Assembly (NCBI RefSeq): GCF_009831625.1
Contig: NZ_WUUS01000011.1
Location: 1-64,000, forward strand
Origin: Halobaculum saliterrae
GTDB lineage: Archaea; Halobacteriota; Halobacteria; Halobacteriales; Haloferacaceae
Length of the DNA: 64,000 nt
Direction of reading: 5' to 3'
Made by a program: the position numbers and the translations under genes. The notes under the pieces are model-generated. The model was not told the origin of the DNA. It did not search any database and saw only the letters and a program-made list of their open reading frames with translations. Of the stretch, positions 17,181 to 25,501 are shown one piece after another (within the stretch, counting starts at the first letter, position 1; each line of letters opens with the position of its first letter).

Positions 17181-17279
17181 TCGGCTCTCCACGCGGAGGG
17201 TTCTCTTCCCCGATACTGTTCACGGCAGCAGTGTCTCGAACGGGGAGCGCGCGCGAGCGAATTCGCCCGGATCGGTGGA

Positions 17280-17480
17280 GATCCGTGTTAATATATCCGT
17301 TTTATTACACTATGTGCGTCTACGTCGCGCGCAACATTTGCCCATCGTGCGACGATGTTACAACCTTATATGACCTATATTCGCTTCAGGATTCGACGCA
17401 CATCCGGATATCCATACCATAATTCGGGTTTGTCAACTCCAAGGTTTATGTGCTTCCAAATCGGGCCCTCTCGCGTGGAG
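17280..17480 (+). promoter_or_regulatory. AT-rich regulatory region upstream of amt
   Basis: This is the most AT-rich stretch outside the intein. It has several TATA-like elements (TTAATATAT at about 17287, TTTTATTAC, CCTTATATGACCTATATT, and GGTTTATG at 17444-17451). CATCGT-gcg-ACGATG at 17342-17356 is a perfect 6-base inverted repeat, and CCGGATATCC lies at about 17392. The last TATA-like element would place a transcript start near 17475, six bases before the small ORF. Multiple promoters or a nitrogen-responsive operator are likely. No known binding motif is recognised. Confidence 0.55.
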
Positions 17481-17549
17481 ATGTACCAGAACGACACGGA
17501 ATACACGGAAACGGTGAACGAATGCGGAACCACTGAGGTGGCGCCGTGA
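17481..17549 (+). CDS. 22-codon ORF overlapping the amt start
   Basis: ATG at 17481 opens [22 protein letters not shown], and its TGA overlaps the GTG of amt as GTGA, the standard coupling arrangement in this genome. It would be the first start codon on a message initiated by the GGTTTATG element at 17444. Its amino acids (Thr/Glu/Tyr/Asn) differ from the Arg/Pro strings of non-coding frames here. It may be a leader peptide controlling amt translation or a real micropeptide; the frame stays open further upstream, but without a promoter-supported start. Confidence 0.4.
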   Translation: MYQNDTEYTETVNECGTTEVAP

Positions 17550-19228
17550 GTCCCCTTCAGGTCGACCCCGCGGTCCTGGCGGAGGGGATAAACCTGATGT
17601 GGGTGCTGGTGGTCACCTTCCTCATCTTCTTCATGCACGCCGGCTTCGCGATGCTGGAGGCCGGGCAGGTGCGCTCGAAGAACGTGGCCAACCAGCTGAC
17701 GAAGAACCTCCTGACGTGGAGCGTCGGCGTGACGGTGTTCTTCCTCGTCGGCGCGGGAGTCTCCTCGCTCGTGGGGGGACTCACGGGCGGCGGCGGCTAC
17801 TCGATGGCCGAGGCGTTCGGCGTGTTGACGACCGAGAACTCCGCCGACTGGGTCGGCTGGCTCTTCGGCGCCGTCTTCGCGATGACGGCGGCGACCATCG
17901 TCTCCGGCGCCGTCGCCGGGCGCATGAAGCTCCGCGCGTACGTGAGCTACACGGTCCTGCTCGCGGCGGTCATCTACCCGGTCGTCACGGGCCTGACGTG
18001 GGGCGGCGGCTTCCTCGCCTCGCTCGGCTTCGCCGACTTCGCGGGCGGGATGATCGTCCACGGGATGGGCGGCATCGCCGGCCTGACGGCCGCCTACATG
18101 GTCGGCCCGCGCCTGGGTCGCTACAACGAGGACGGCTCGGTGAACGTCATTCCGGGCCACTCGCTGACGTTCGCGGTGCTGGGCACGCTCGTGCTCGCGT
18201 TCGGCTGGTACGGCTTCAACGTCGGCACGGCCGCCTCGGTGTTCGCCGTCGAGAACGGCGAACTCACGCTCGGGGCGTTCTCCTACGTCGGCCGCGTCGC
18301 GCTGACGACGACGCTCGGCATGGCCGCCGGCGCCATCGGTGCGGGCGCGCTGTCGATCTACAAGACCGGCAAGGTCGACACGCTGTACGTCGCCAACGGG
18401 CTCCTGGCGGGGCTCGTCGGCGTCACCTCGAACACGGACGCGATCATCTGGCCCGGCGCGCTGGTCATCGGCCTGCTCGCCGGCGCCCAGCTCCCCATCG
18501 TCTTCGAGTTCGTCGAGAAGCGTCTGAAGATCGACGACGTGTGCGCGGTGTTCCCGGTCCACGGGAGCGCCGGCGTGCTCGGCGCGGTGCTGCTGCCCGT
18601 CTTCGCGGTCGACGGCTTCACCGTGAGCGCGCTCGTCTCGCAGGTGGTCGGCGTCAGCGTCATCGCCATCTGGACCGTCGCCGCCACCGCGGCGGTGTTC
18701 GGCGTCATCAAGGCGCTCGGCGAGATCCGCGTCGACCGCGACCACGAGATCGAGGGGCTCGACTCCACCGAGCACGGCGTCGACACCTACCCCGAGTTCG
18801 GCAGCCCGGACACGGCCGTGACCGACGGCGGCACCGCCGACGCGAACGGCATCGTCCGCGCCGACGGCGGCGAGGCGAACGACGGCGGCATCAAGATGGT
18901 GACGGCGTTCATCCGCCCGGACAAGCTCTCGGACGTCAAGACCGGGCTCGCGGAGGTCGGCGCGCCCTCGCTGACGGTGACGAACGTCTCCGGCCGCGGC
19001 AGCCAGCCCGCCAAGAAGGGCCAGTGGCGCGGCGAGGAGTACACGGTCGACCTCCACCAGAAGGTGAAGATCGAGTGCGTCGTCGCCGACATCCCCGCGG
19101 GCGACGTCGCCGAGGCGATCAGCGAGGCCGCTCAGACCGGCGAGAAGGGCGACGGCAAGGTGTTCGTCCTCCCCGTCGAGAACGCCTACCAGATCCGGAC
19201 CGGCGAGGTGGGCCGCAGCGCGGTCTGA
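17546..19228 (+). CDS. amt: Ammonium transporter fused to a P-II (GlnK-like) domain
   Basis: A 560-residue fusion. Residues 5-400 are an Amt/Rh channel with eleven predicted helices: the signature [17 protein letters not shown], the conserved Asp164, and twin histidines His171 ([10 protein letters not shown]) and His339 (FPVHGSAG). A disordered linker (about 405-447) leads to a complete P-II domain (448-555): [12 protein letters not shown], the T-loop [17 protein letters not shown] with Tyr499 at the uridylylation position, [10 protein letters not shown], then [17 protein letters not shown] for ATP binding. P-II proteins normally bind Amt as separate trimers to close it; here regulator and channel are one chain. 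Start is GTG at 17546, overlapping the small ORF. No separate glnK follows. Confidence 0.95.
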   Translation: MSPLQVDPAVLAEGINLMWVLVVTFLIFFMHAGFAMLEAGQVRSKNVANQLTKNLLTWSVGVTVFFLVGAGVSSLVGGLTGGGGYSMAEAFGVLTTENSADWVGWLFGAVFAMTAATIVSGAVAGRMKLRAYVSYTVLLAAVIYPVVTGLTWGGGFLASLGFADFAGGMIVHGMGGIAGLTAAYMVGPRLGRYNEDGSVNVIPGHSLTFAVLGTLVLAFGWYGFNVGTAASVFAVENGELTLGAFSYVGRVALTTTLGMAAGAIGAGALSIYKTGKVDTLYVANGLLAGLVGVTSNTDAIIWPGALVIGLLAGAQLPIVFEFVEKRLKIDDVCAVFPVHGSAGVLGAVLLPVFAVDGFTVSALVSQVVGVSVIAIWTVAATAAVFGVIKALGEIRVDRDHEIEGLDSTEHGVDTYPEFGSPDTAVTDGGTADANGIVRADGGEANDGGIKMVTAFIRPDKLSDVKTGLAEVGAPSLTVTNVSGRGSQPAKKGQWRGEEYTVDLHQKVKIECVVADIPAGDVAEAISEAAQTGEKGDGKVFVLPVENAYQIRTGEVGRSAV

Positions 19229-19594
19229 CCGCCGCCTCACGACGCCGTTCGGCGGCAGGTCCGGAACCCGCCTCCGAACGATCGACGCATCGACACACGA
19301 ACGACGACCGCGCCTCGGACGCCCGCCTCGCATGCGGCGCGGACGCGGCCGCCGGGGGCACGCGACGGAGGACCCCACTGGTACTGGTGCTCACCTCCGC
19401 GCGCCCGCCACCGTGCCACGTTCCGTGTCACCGCCCCCGCGGCCGCCGCAGCCACCTGCCGGGTGGCGCGTCCGGCCACGCCCGCGACGGACCGCCAGCC
19501 CGTCGCGGGCCGTCACTCCGTTCTGTACGGTGTCCACGTCGACGGCGCCGAGAGATCCGTCAAGTTTTCTATGTGTGGTTGACTGGCATCCGGC
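19229..19594. other. Intergenic region without a supported gene
   Basis: About 365 G+C-rich bases between amt and the CPBP gene. Frames on both strands give Arg/Ala/Pro-rich strings only. The last 30 bases contain GTTTTCTATG (19564-19573), which fits a TATA element for the next gene at leaderless spacing. Confidence 0.5.
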
Positions 19595-20269
19595 GTGCAG
19601 ATCGATCCGTTGCTCGTGGGCGGACTCGCCGTCGCGTTTACCGGATTCAAACTCCGCACGGTCGTGTTCGACCTCGACGCGACCGACGTGTGGTCACACG
19701 CGACCAAGTGGCTCGTCCCGGCCGTCCTCCTCGCGGTGGCCGCCGCACAGGGACTCACACCCGTCGACCTCGGCTGGCGGGTCGGATCGCCGCTTCGCTT
19801 CCTCGGTCGCGTCGCCGTCGGCTTCGTCGTGTTGGTCGGGGCCTCGATACTGCTGTCGCCGGTGTTCGACCGGATCGGCGGCGGAAACGAGGACCTGGAG
19901 GCGGGGATGGCGGAGTTGGCCGACACGACTCTCGCCGGGAAGGTGTTCATCGGGACGACCGCGGGGACGACGGAGGAGGTGGCGTTCAACGGCTACGCGC
20001 TCGAACGGCTTGCGGCCCTCACCGGGAGTCCGCCGCTCGCCGGCACCGTCACGGCGACGGCGTTCGTACTCGGCCACTGGAGCGACCAGTGGAGCCCCTC
20101 GGCGGTGCTGCGCATCGCACATCCGGCGGTGGTCGTCACCGGACTGTACCTCTACTGGCGCTCGCTCCCGGTGTTGATCGCGGTCCACGCACTCAACGAC
20201 ATCGTCGGACTGGTGTTCGCGCCCGAGGTCGAGGACGACGCGGCGGCACCGTCCGCCGCGACCCAGTAA
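19595..20269 (+). CDS. CPBP/CAAX-family intramembrane protease homologue
   Basis: A 224-residue integral membrane protein with about six hydrophobic segments. The CPBP (Abi) motifs are in order: [10 protein letters not shown] at 125-134, FVLGH ending at His161, and HALND at 198-202. In the canonical first motif EExxxR the sixth residue is Arg; here it is Asn132, so one expected active-site residue is missing and protease activity is uncertain. Family members include CAAX prenyl proteases and bacteriocin-immunity proteins; the substrate here is unknown. Start is GTG at 19595 with a TATA-like element 22-31 bases upstream, so probably leaderless. The gene ends 32 bases before hemL but need not share its function. 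Confidence 0.85.
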   Translation: MQIDPLLVGGLAVAFTGFKLRTVVFDLDATDVWSHATKWLVPAVLLAVAAAQGLTPVDLGWRVGSPLRFLGRVAVGFVVLVGASILLSPVFDRIGGGNEDLEAGMAELADTTLAGKVFIGTTAGTTEEVAFNGYALERLAALTGSPPLAGTVTATAFVLGHWSDQWSPSAVLRIAHPAVVVTGLYLYWRSLPVLIAVHALNDIVGLVFAPEVEDDAAAPSAATQ

Positions 20270-20301
20270 CGACTTTCCGGGCCACCCCCCAAGTGGCGTC
20301 C

Positions 20302-21645
<1,344 letters not shown>

Positions 21646-21679
21646 GCGTACAAGGAGGCGCTGGAGGCGCGGGACCGTC

Positions 21680-22450
21680 CTACCCCAGCAGCTTCTCGCG
21701 GACCGTCCCGACCAGCCGCGTGACGAAGCCTCGGGGCGTGTGGCGGTCGGGCACCTCGTCCCACAGCGCGAACGCCGACACCACGTCGGCCTCGCGGCTC
21801 GCGACCGCCGTCTCGTGCTCGGGCGCGACGACGCCGAGGTTGATCTCGTAGTGGCCGAAGTAGCCGTACTTCAGGAGCTGGCGCTCGCGGAAGTCGACGA
21901 CGAACTCCCGGACGTCGTCGGGGATCTCCGGGACGACGAGGACGAAGGAGATGTCGGTCCCGTAGTGTTCCTCGTCGCCCTCGACGCGTTCGTCGGCGAG
22001 CGCGTGGCCCAACTGGACGATCCGCTCCAACTCGTCGACCGTCACCGACGACTGCCGCCGGGCGAACAGGTGCTCGTCGCTGTGGTGGTCCGCGTAGCCG
22101 AGCGACGGATGGAAGAACTGCTTCTGGGACTCGATGCGCATCAGCCCGTAGAGGTCGAAGCGCTCCCCGCGAACGCGATAGTCCCGGTCGAGGTCGTAGT
22201 TGAACATGAGCCGGTCGCTCACGCGGTCGAGGTACTCGTCGTCCCAGAGCGGGACGTCCTCGTATGCGGCGCTGTTGAGGATACGGCCCTGCTCGTCGGT
22301 GCGCACCTCCTCGCCCTCGGCGAAGGCGGTGTCGTCGGCCGTGTTCGGATCGACGCCGCCGCCCGAGCCGTCGGCCTCGGTACGAGGCACCTCGTCGGTT
22401 CGATCGTCGTCGGTCCGACCACCCCCGCCATCCCCGCCGGCTCCACTCAT
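21680..22450 (-). CDS. Conserved haloarchaeal protein of unknown function
   Basis: A 256-residue soluble protein without a recognised catalytic motif. The first 60 residues are a Gly/Asp/Thr-rich disordered stretch. The folded part runs from about AYEDVPLWDDEYLDRVSDR through MFNYDLDRDYRVRGERFDLYG and ends with a basic tail (RGFVTRLVGTVREKLLG). DFRERQLLKYGYFGHYEIN suggests an alpha/beta fold. It starts two bases after the cupin stop, with GGAGGAGTGAGT just before the ATG, so the two are co-transcribed and translated together. Related sequences are known to me only from haloarchaea. No function is proposed. Confidence 0.8.
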   Translation of the reverse strand: MSGAGGDGGGGRTDDDRTDEVPRTEADGSGGGVDPNTADDTAFAEGEEVRTDEQGRILNSAAYEDVPLWDDEYLDRVSDRLMFNYDLDRDYRVRGERFDLYGLMRIESQKQFFHPSLGYADHHSDEHLFARRQSSVTVDELERIVQLGHALADERVEGDEEHYGTDISFVLVVPEIPDDVREFVVDFRERQLLKYGYFGHYEINLGVVAPEHETAVASREADVVSAFALWDEVPDRHTPRGFVTRLVGTVREKLLG

Positions 22451-22452
22451 AC

Positions 22453-22827
22453 TCACTCCTCCGGCTCGTACGGGTGGACGTCGTCGACCGGCGGGGCGCC
22501 GACCGCCAGCAGCGTCACCGGGTCGTCGGCGTCGGCGGGGTTGTGCGCGCGCTGGGGGCTGTCCGGCTCGACGGCGAACAGCGACCCCTCGGGAACCTCG
22601 AACGTCTCGTCGGGCGTTTCGACGTGGAGCGTCCCCTCGATCACGTAGAACAGTTCCTCCTGGTCGTCGTGGTAGTGGTACGCCAGGGGGACGTCCTCGC
22701 CGGGCGCCGCGCGGAACCAGTTGGCGGCCATCCGTTCGAATCCGGCCGCCTCGCTCACGCGGCGAAGCTCGCACGGACGGTCGGGCACGGTCGCCAGCTC
22801 GGCCGGGTCGATGACGTGGTATCCCAT
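22453..22827 (-). CDS. Small cupin-domain protein
   Basis: A 124-residue single cupin barrel. The first motif is YHYHDDQEELFYVIEG, with the metal-ligand pattern HxHx4E, and the second is FAVEPDSPQRAHNPADADD, with its His ligand. Single-domain cupins bind a metal and act as isomerases, dioxygenases or small-molecule sensors; nothing here fixes the substrate. The ATG at 22827 places the barrel at family length, whereas the longer open frame upstream is Ser/Pro-rich shadow. It heads a two-gene unit with the 256-residue protein and diverges from the CxxC protein at 22946. Confidence 0.88.
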   Translation of the reverse strand: MGYHVIDPAELATVPDRPCELRRVSEAAGFERMAANWFRAAPGEDVPLAYHYHDDQEELFYVIEGTLHVETPDETFEVPEGSLFAVEPDSPQRAHNPADADDPVTLLAVGAPPVDDVHPYEPEE

Positions 22828-22945
22828 ACCTCGCGGGATGCTCACGGGGATGAAAAGCCCGTCGTCCGACGCCGACGCGAGCCGACGCGTCGACCCCGCG
22901 GGCGAGGATTTATCATCGTCGTACACCTCGTTGTGAACCGTAATC

Positions 22946-23167
22946 ATGGGATTCGGCGATCGTGAGACGTGCGGCCGGTGCTCGATGACGACGGTCGTGG
23001 ACGCCACCGAGGACGGCGAGGGGAGTGCCGACCGCGACCCCTTCGGCGACGAACGGATCGAGATCGACGACGGCGAGCTCCGCCGGACGTCGCCGGGCGC
23101 GTGGCTCGAAGGCGTCGTCTCGACGCTCGACGATATCGGAAGTCGCCTCACCTACGGCCGGCGCTGA
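22946..23167 (+). CDS. Small acidic protein with a CGRC motif
   Basis: A 73-residue acidic protein (MGFGDRETCGRCSMTT then Asp/Glu-rich sequence, ending LDDIGSRLTYGRR). One CxxC pair near the N-terminus could bind a metal as a dimer or be redox-active. Amino-acid use is typical of real haloarchaeal proteins, and GATTTATC at about 22907-22914 supplies a TATA element 32-39 bases upstream. No family is recognised. The call rests on composition, promoter and uninterrupted frame only. Confidence 0.55.
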   Translation: MGFGDRETCGRCSMTTVVDATEDGEGSADRDPFGDERIEIDDGELRRTSPGAWLEGVVSTLDDIGSRLTYGRR

Positions 23168-23255
23168 TACCGGTCGAACGGCGGCGTGTCCGACGGTCGC
23201 GCGACGACAGGGGGGAGCCTTATACCGCTCCGGGACATACGCGGCTTCCAATCGC

Positions 23256-23969
23256 ATGGAAGAGAGCATCTCCGGCTTCAAGCTGCGCGGAGAGTGGGGG
23301 GACGCCGTCGAGCACGGCGAACGTATCACCCGCGCGCTTCGGGACGCCGATGCCTCCGAGGAGTATCCCGAGGCGTTCACGGCGTGGGACGAGTGGCGAC
23401 CGAAGGCTCACGAGCGCCTCGGCGAGGACGTGAACGAGAAGACCGCCGATCAGGCGAGCGTCGCCGAGGGGAAGGGCGAGCAGGAGGGCAAGAGCCCCGA
23501 GGACGACCTCCAGACGGCCGGCGAGAAGCTCTCCGAGTCGTACGAGCGCGTCGAGGACGGCGACAACGGCGGCGCGCTCGACTCGTGGAAGGACTCCATC
23601 GACCACGTCGCGCGCGCGGCCGACTCCGCCGGGCGCAAGGCCGTGCGGAAGCTCGAGAACACGGTGTACCAGCGCGTGATGACGCAGATCGCGCCGTACT
23701 ACTTCGACAACGAGCTCGTCTCCGCGAACATCCAGAAGTCCACCCGCGGCGAGGGCGGCCCGGAGTTCGTCTTCGAGGTGAACGTCAACGACGACCGGCT
23801 GAAGTCCGCCGTGTCCGAGCGGCTCTCGTCGTACGAGGACGACATCGACCGCTGGCACGTCGACACGCCGAAGGCCGTCGAGGCGTCCGAGGCCGCCGAG
23901 GGCGCGGAGCCGCCGGTCGAGACGGTGGAGGACGGAACCGAGGGGGAGTCGAACCCCACAACCAACTGA
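23256..23969 (+). CDS. Conserved haloarchaeal protein, DUF5828-like
   Basis: A 237-residue acidic soluble protein starting MEESISGFKLRGEWGDAVEH, a start I recall for the haloarchaeal DUF5828 family; function unknown. The middle (AEGKGEQEGKSPEDDLQTAG) is low-complexity and the following AGEKLSESYERVEDG region is helical. The ATG at 23256 is chosen because TTATA at 23220-23224 lies about 34 bases upstream and the N-terminus matches the family; the frame itself is open for 77 more codons. The last residues (ESNPTTN) are encoded by the left arm of a long inverted repeat, so the C-terminus may have been altered by that element. Confidence 0.85.
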   Translation: MEESISGFKLRGEWGDAVEHGERITRALRDADASEEYPEAFTAWDEWRPKAHERLGEDVNEKTADQASVAEGKGEQEGKSPEDDLQTAGEKLSESYERVEDGDNGGALDSWKDSIDHVARAADSAGRKAVRKLENTVYQRVMTQIAPYYFDNELVSANIQKSTRGEGGPEFVFEVNVNDDRLKSAVSERLSSYEDDIDRWHVDTPKAVEASEAAEGAEPPVETVEDGTEGESNPTTN

Positions 23970-24036
23970 GAGCGCTCCGCCGCTCGATTCCGTGGTTGTG
24001 GGGTTCGAAGAATCCGACGACCGACTGAGGGCGCTC
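23949..24036. repeat. 16-base inverted repeat with overlapping 27-base direct repeat
   Basis: TCGAACCCCACAACCA (23949-23964) and TGGTTGTGGGGTTCGA (23993-24008) are perfect inverted copies with a 28-base loop. In addition, 23951-23977 and 24010-24036 are direct copies matching at 22 of 27 positions by eye. The left arm encodes the end of the DUF5828-like protein and the right direct copy ends on the stop of the VOC gene. The hairpin may serve as a bidirectional terminator, but the added direct repeat suggests a copied or mobile small element. Confidence 0.75.
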
Positions 24037-24433
24037 ACCCCACCGTCGTCTTCAGTTCCACGCGATAGCCGAACGGATCGCGGACGTACACCGCGGGCGC
24101 CTCGCCGGTCGCGCCGAGCGGACTGTCGAGTTCCCGTTCCACCTCGATTCCTGCGTCGGCGAGTCGCTTCCTGACCGCCGCCATCTCCTCGTCGACGACG
24201 AGCGCGACGTGGTCGTAGTTCGTCGCCTCGGGGGCCTCGAACGCCTCGGTGGGCCACAAGTGGATCACGTGCTCGGGAGCGAGGCGTACGTCGAAGAACG
24301 GCTTGTCGCCGGCCTCGAAGCGGTCGACGCCCTCCAGTTCGAGCCCGAGCGCGTCGGCGTAGAACCCGCGGGCGTCGGCCAGCCCGTCCTCGGGGACGCG
24401 GAGGTTGACGTGATCGATGGTGCGGACGTTCAC
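24035..24433 (-). CDS. Glyoxalase/VOC-superfamily protein
   Basis: A 132-residue vicinal-oxygen-chelate fold protein. It begins MNVRTIDHVNLRV, where the His is the usual first metal ligand, and contains GFYADALGLELEG, HVIHLWPTE, TNYDHVALVV with a second His, and ends YVRDPFGYRVELKTT with a Glu at the last ligand position. The pattern fits glyoxalases, fosfomycin-resistance enzymes and ring-cleaving dioxygenases alike; the substrate is not predictable. The start is GTG at 24433, and the longer frame upstream is rejected because the fold begins here. It diverges from the 80-residue gene at 24492, so both promoters lie within 58 bases. Confidence 0.85.
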   Translation of the reverse strand: MNVRTIDHVNLRVPEDGLADARGFYADALGLELEGVDRFEAGDKPFFDVRLAPEHVIHLWPTEAFEAPEATNYDHVALVVDEEMAAVRKRLADAGIEVERELDSPLGATGEAPAVYVRDPFGYRVELKTTVG

Positions 24434-24491
24434 GGGGGAAGCACGCGGGCGGGAGACAAGAAACATTACGACCCTCCACGCATTCCCGGGC

Positions 24492-24734
24492 ATGACACCG
24501 CTCGAGGTCGACGCCGGCGAACTCACTGCCGAGGAGATCATCGACGCGATCCGGGAGGGGCGGCGCGTCGTCGTCACGGCGGACCTGTTCGGGAGCGAGC
24601 AGACGCTCACCCTCCGCCACGACGGCGAGACGTTCTACTGTGACACGCCGACGCGCCTGCACAAACACGACGACGAGGCCGGAATGCTCACCTGCATCGA
24701 GAAGATGGGCTACGCGAAGCAGGACGACGCCTGA
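24492..24734 (+). CDS. Small conserved haloarchaeal protein
   Basis: An 80-residue acidic protein: [19 protein letters not shown], then beta-strand-like [17 protein letters not shown] and [19 protein letters not shown]. Two cysteines (in FYCDTP and LTCIEK) and the HKH cluster could bind a metal, but there is no CxxC. No function is known to me. It shares a short divergent promoter region with the VOC gene. The ATG at 24492 is the only sensible start. Confidence 0.75.
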   Translation: MTPLEVDAGELTAEEIIDAIREGRRVVVTADLFGSEQTLTLRHDGETFYCDTPTRLHKHDDEAGMLTCIEKMGYAKQDDA

Positions 24735-24793
24735 GGCGGGCGGGAGCGAGCGCCGACTGCCTCGCCTCGCGGTGTCGCCGTGCTGTCACCGCG

Positions 24794-24881
24794 GTGTCGC
24801 CGGGGTGTTGCTGGCGTGTCACCGGGATGTTGCTGGCGTGTCACCGGGATGTTGCTGGCGTGTCACCGGGATGTTGCTGGC
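24794..24881 (+). repeat. 22-base tandem repeat, four copies
   Basis: The unit GTGTCACCGGGATGTTGCTGGC occurs three times exactly (24816-24837, 24838-24859, 24860-24881), with one variant copy before them (24794-24815, two changes) and decayed flanks on both sides. Units are contiguous, with no spacers. It ends 54 bases before the ATG of the winged-helix regulator and just ahead of that gene's TATA-like GTTTATTC. Confidence 0.92.
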
Positions 24882-24935
24882 GTGTCGTCGCGACCGCCGG
24901 GGTTTATTCGCGCCGCGGCCGTCGGTCGACCCGAC

Positions 24936-25307
24936 ATGAGCGACGCGCCGGACATGGAGGATCTCATCGACACGAACGACCCCAGTTTCGGGCACGTGAT
25001 GGCGTGCGTCTTCGGCATTCAGGAGCACGAGAGCCGGACGTACCTCCGCCTGCTCGACAACCCCGGCAGCACCGTCGAGGAACTGGCGAACGTGCTGGAT
25101 CGCGACCGCTCGAACGTGAACCGCTCGCTCACGACGCTGTTGGAGAAGGGGTTGGTGGAGCGCGAGCGACGGCTGCTCGATCCCGGCGGCTACGTGTACC
25201 AGTACACCGCGACGCCGCTGCCCGAGGCGAAGGAACTGCTCCACGGCGCGCTCGACGAGTGGGTCGAGACCGTTCACGGCGTCATCGAGGAGTTCGGCGA
25301 CGCGTAA
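24936..25307 (+). CDS. Winged helix-turn-helix transcription regulator
   Basis: A 123-residue DNA-binding protein of the TrmB/MarR-like archaeal type. After a short acidic N-terminus, the wHTH runs from about residue 27 to 92: [20 protein letters not shown], recognition helix [19 protein letters not shown], and a wing with [20 protein letters not shown]. The remainder ([19 protein letters not shown]) is a dimerising helix. No ligand domain is present. GTTTATTC at 24902-24909 suggests a near-leaderless message. It lies between the 22-base repeats and the transducer-opsin pair on the same strand; regulating either is possible but unproven. Confidence 0.85.
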   Translation: MSDAPDMEDLIDTNDPSFGHVMACVFGIQEHESRTYLRLLDNPGSTVEELANVLDRDRSNVNRSLTTLLEKGLVERERRLLDPGGYVYQYTATPLPEAKELLHGALDEWVETVHGVIEEFGDA

Positions 25308-25429
25308 GCCGACCCCGTCCACGGTCCCACCTTCGACCTCGATCCCACCGCCGACCGCGTTCCTGCCCTCCCCCGCAGGCGCTCGCCGACGTCCGGTCGG
25401 GGCGACCCCTTCGGAGCCGGTCGCCCAGC

Positions 25430-25500
25430 CCAAGTATTCGTTCTGAGAACTATCCCGTCAGTCCTAAACTGCCATCCGTCGCCGGATCGGTCGAGACAGG
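25430..25500 (+). promoter_or_regulatory. Promoter region of the transducer-opsin pair
   Basis: GTTCT-g-AGAAC at 25440-25450 is a small perfect palindrome. CCTAAAC at about 25462-25469 could be the TATA element, giving a short leader before the ATG at 25502; AAGTATTCG just before the palindrome is another AT-rich candidate. The region is 194 bases long after the regulator stop. Confidence 0.4.
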
Positions 25501-25501
25501 G

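Noticed and set aside
17375-19378. 667-codon minus-strand frame opposite amt
   Set aside because: Antisense to amt; low-complexity Arg/Asp/His sequence and no promoter.
23985-24020. tRNA 3' half, because of GGGGTTCGAAGAATCC
   Set aside because: The sequence resembles a T-arm only superficially; no acceptor, D-arm or anticodon stem fits, and it is explained by the inverted repeat.
24794-24881. CRISPR array
   Set aside because: The 22-base units are contiguous, with no spacers and no cas genes nearby.
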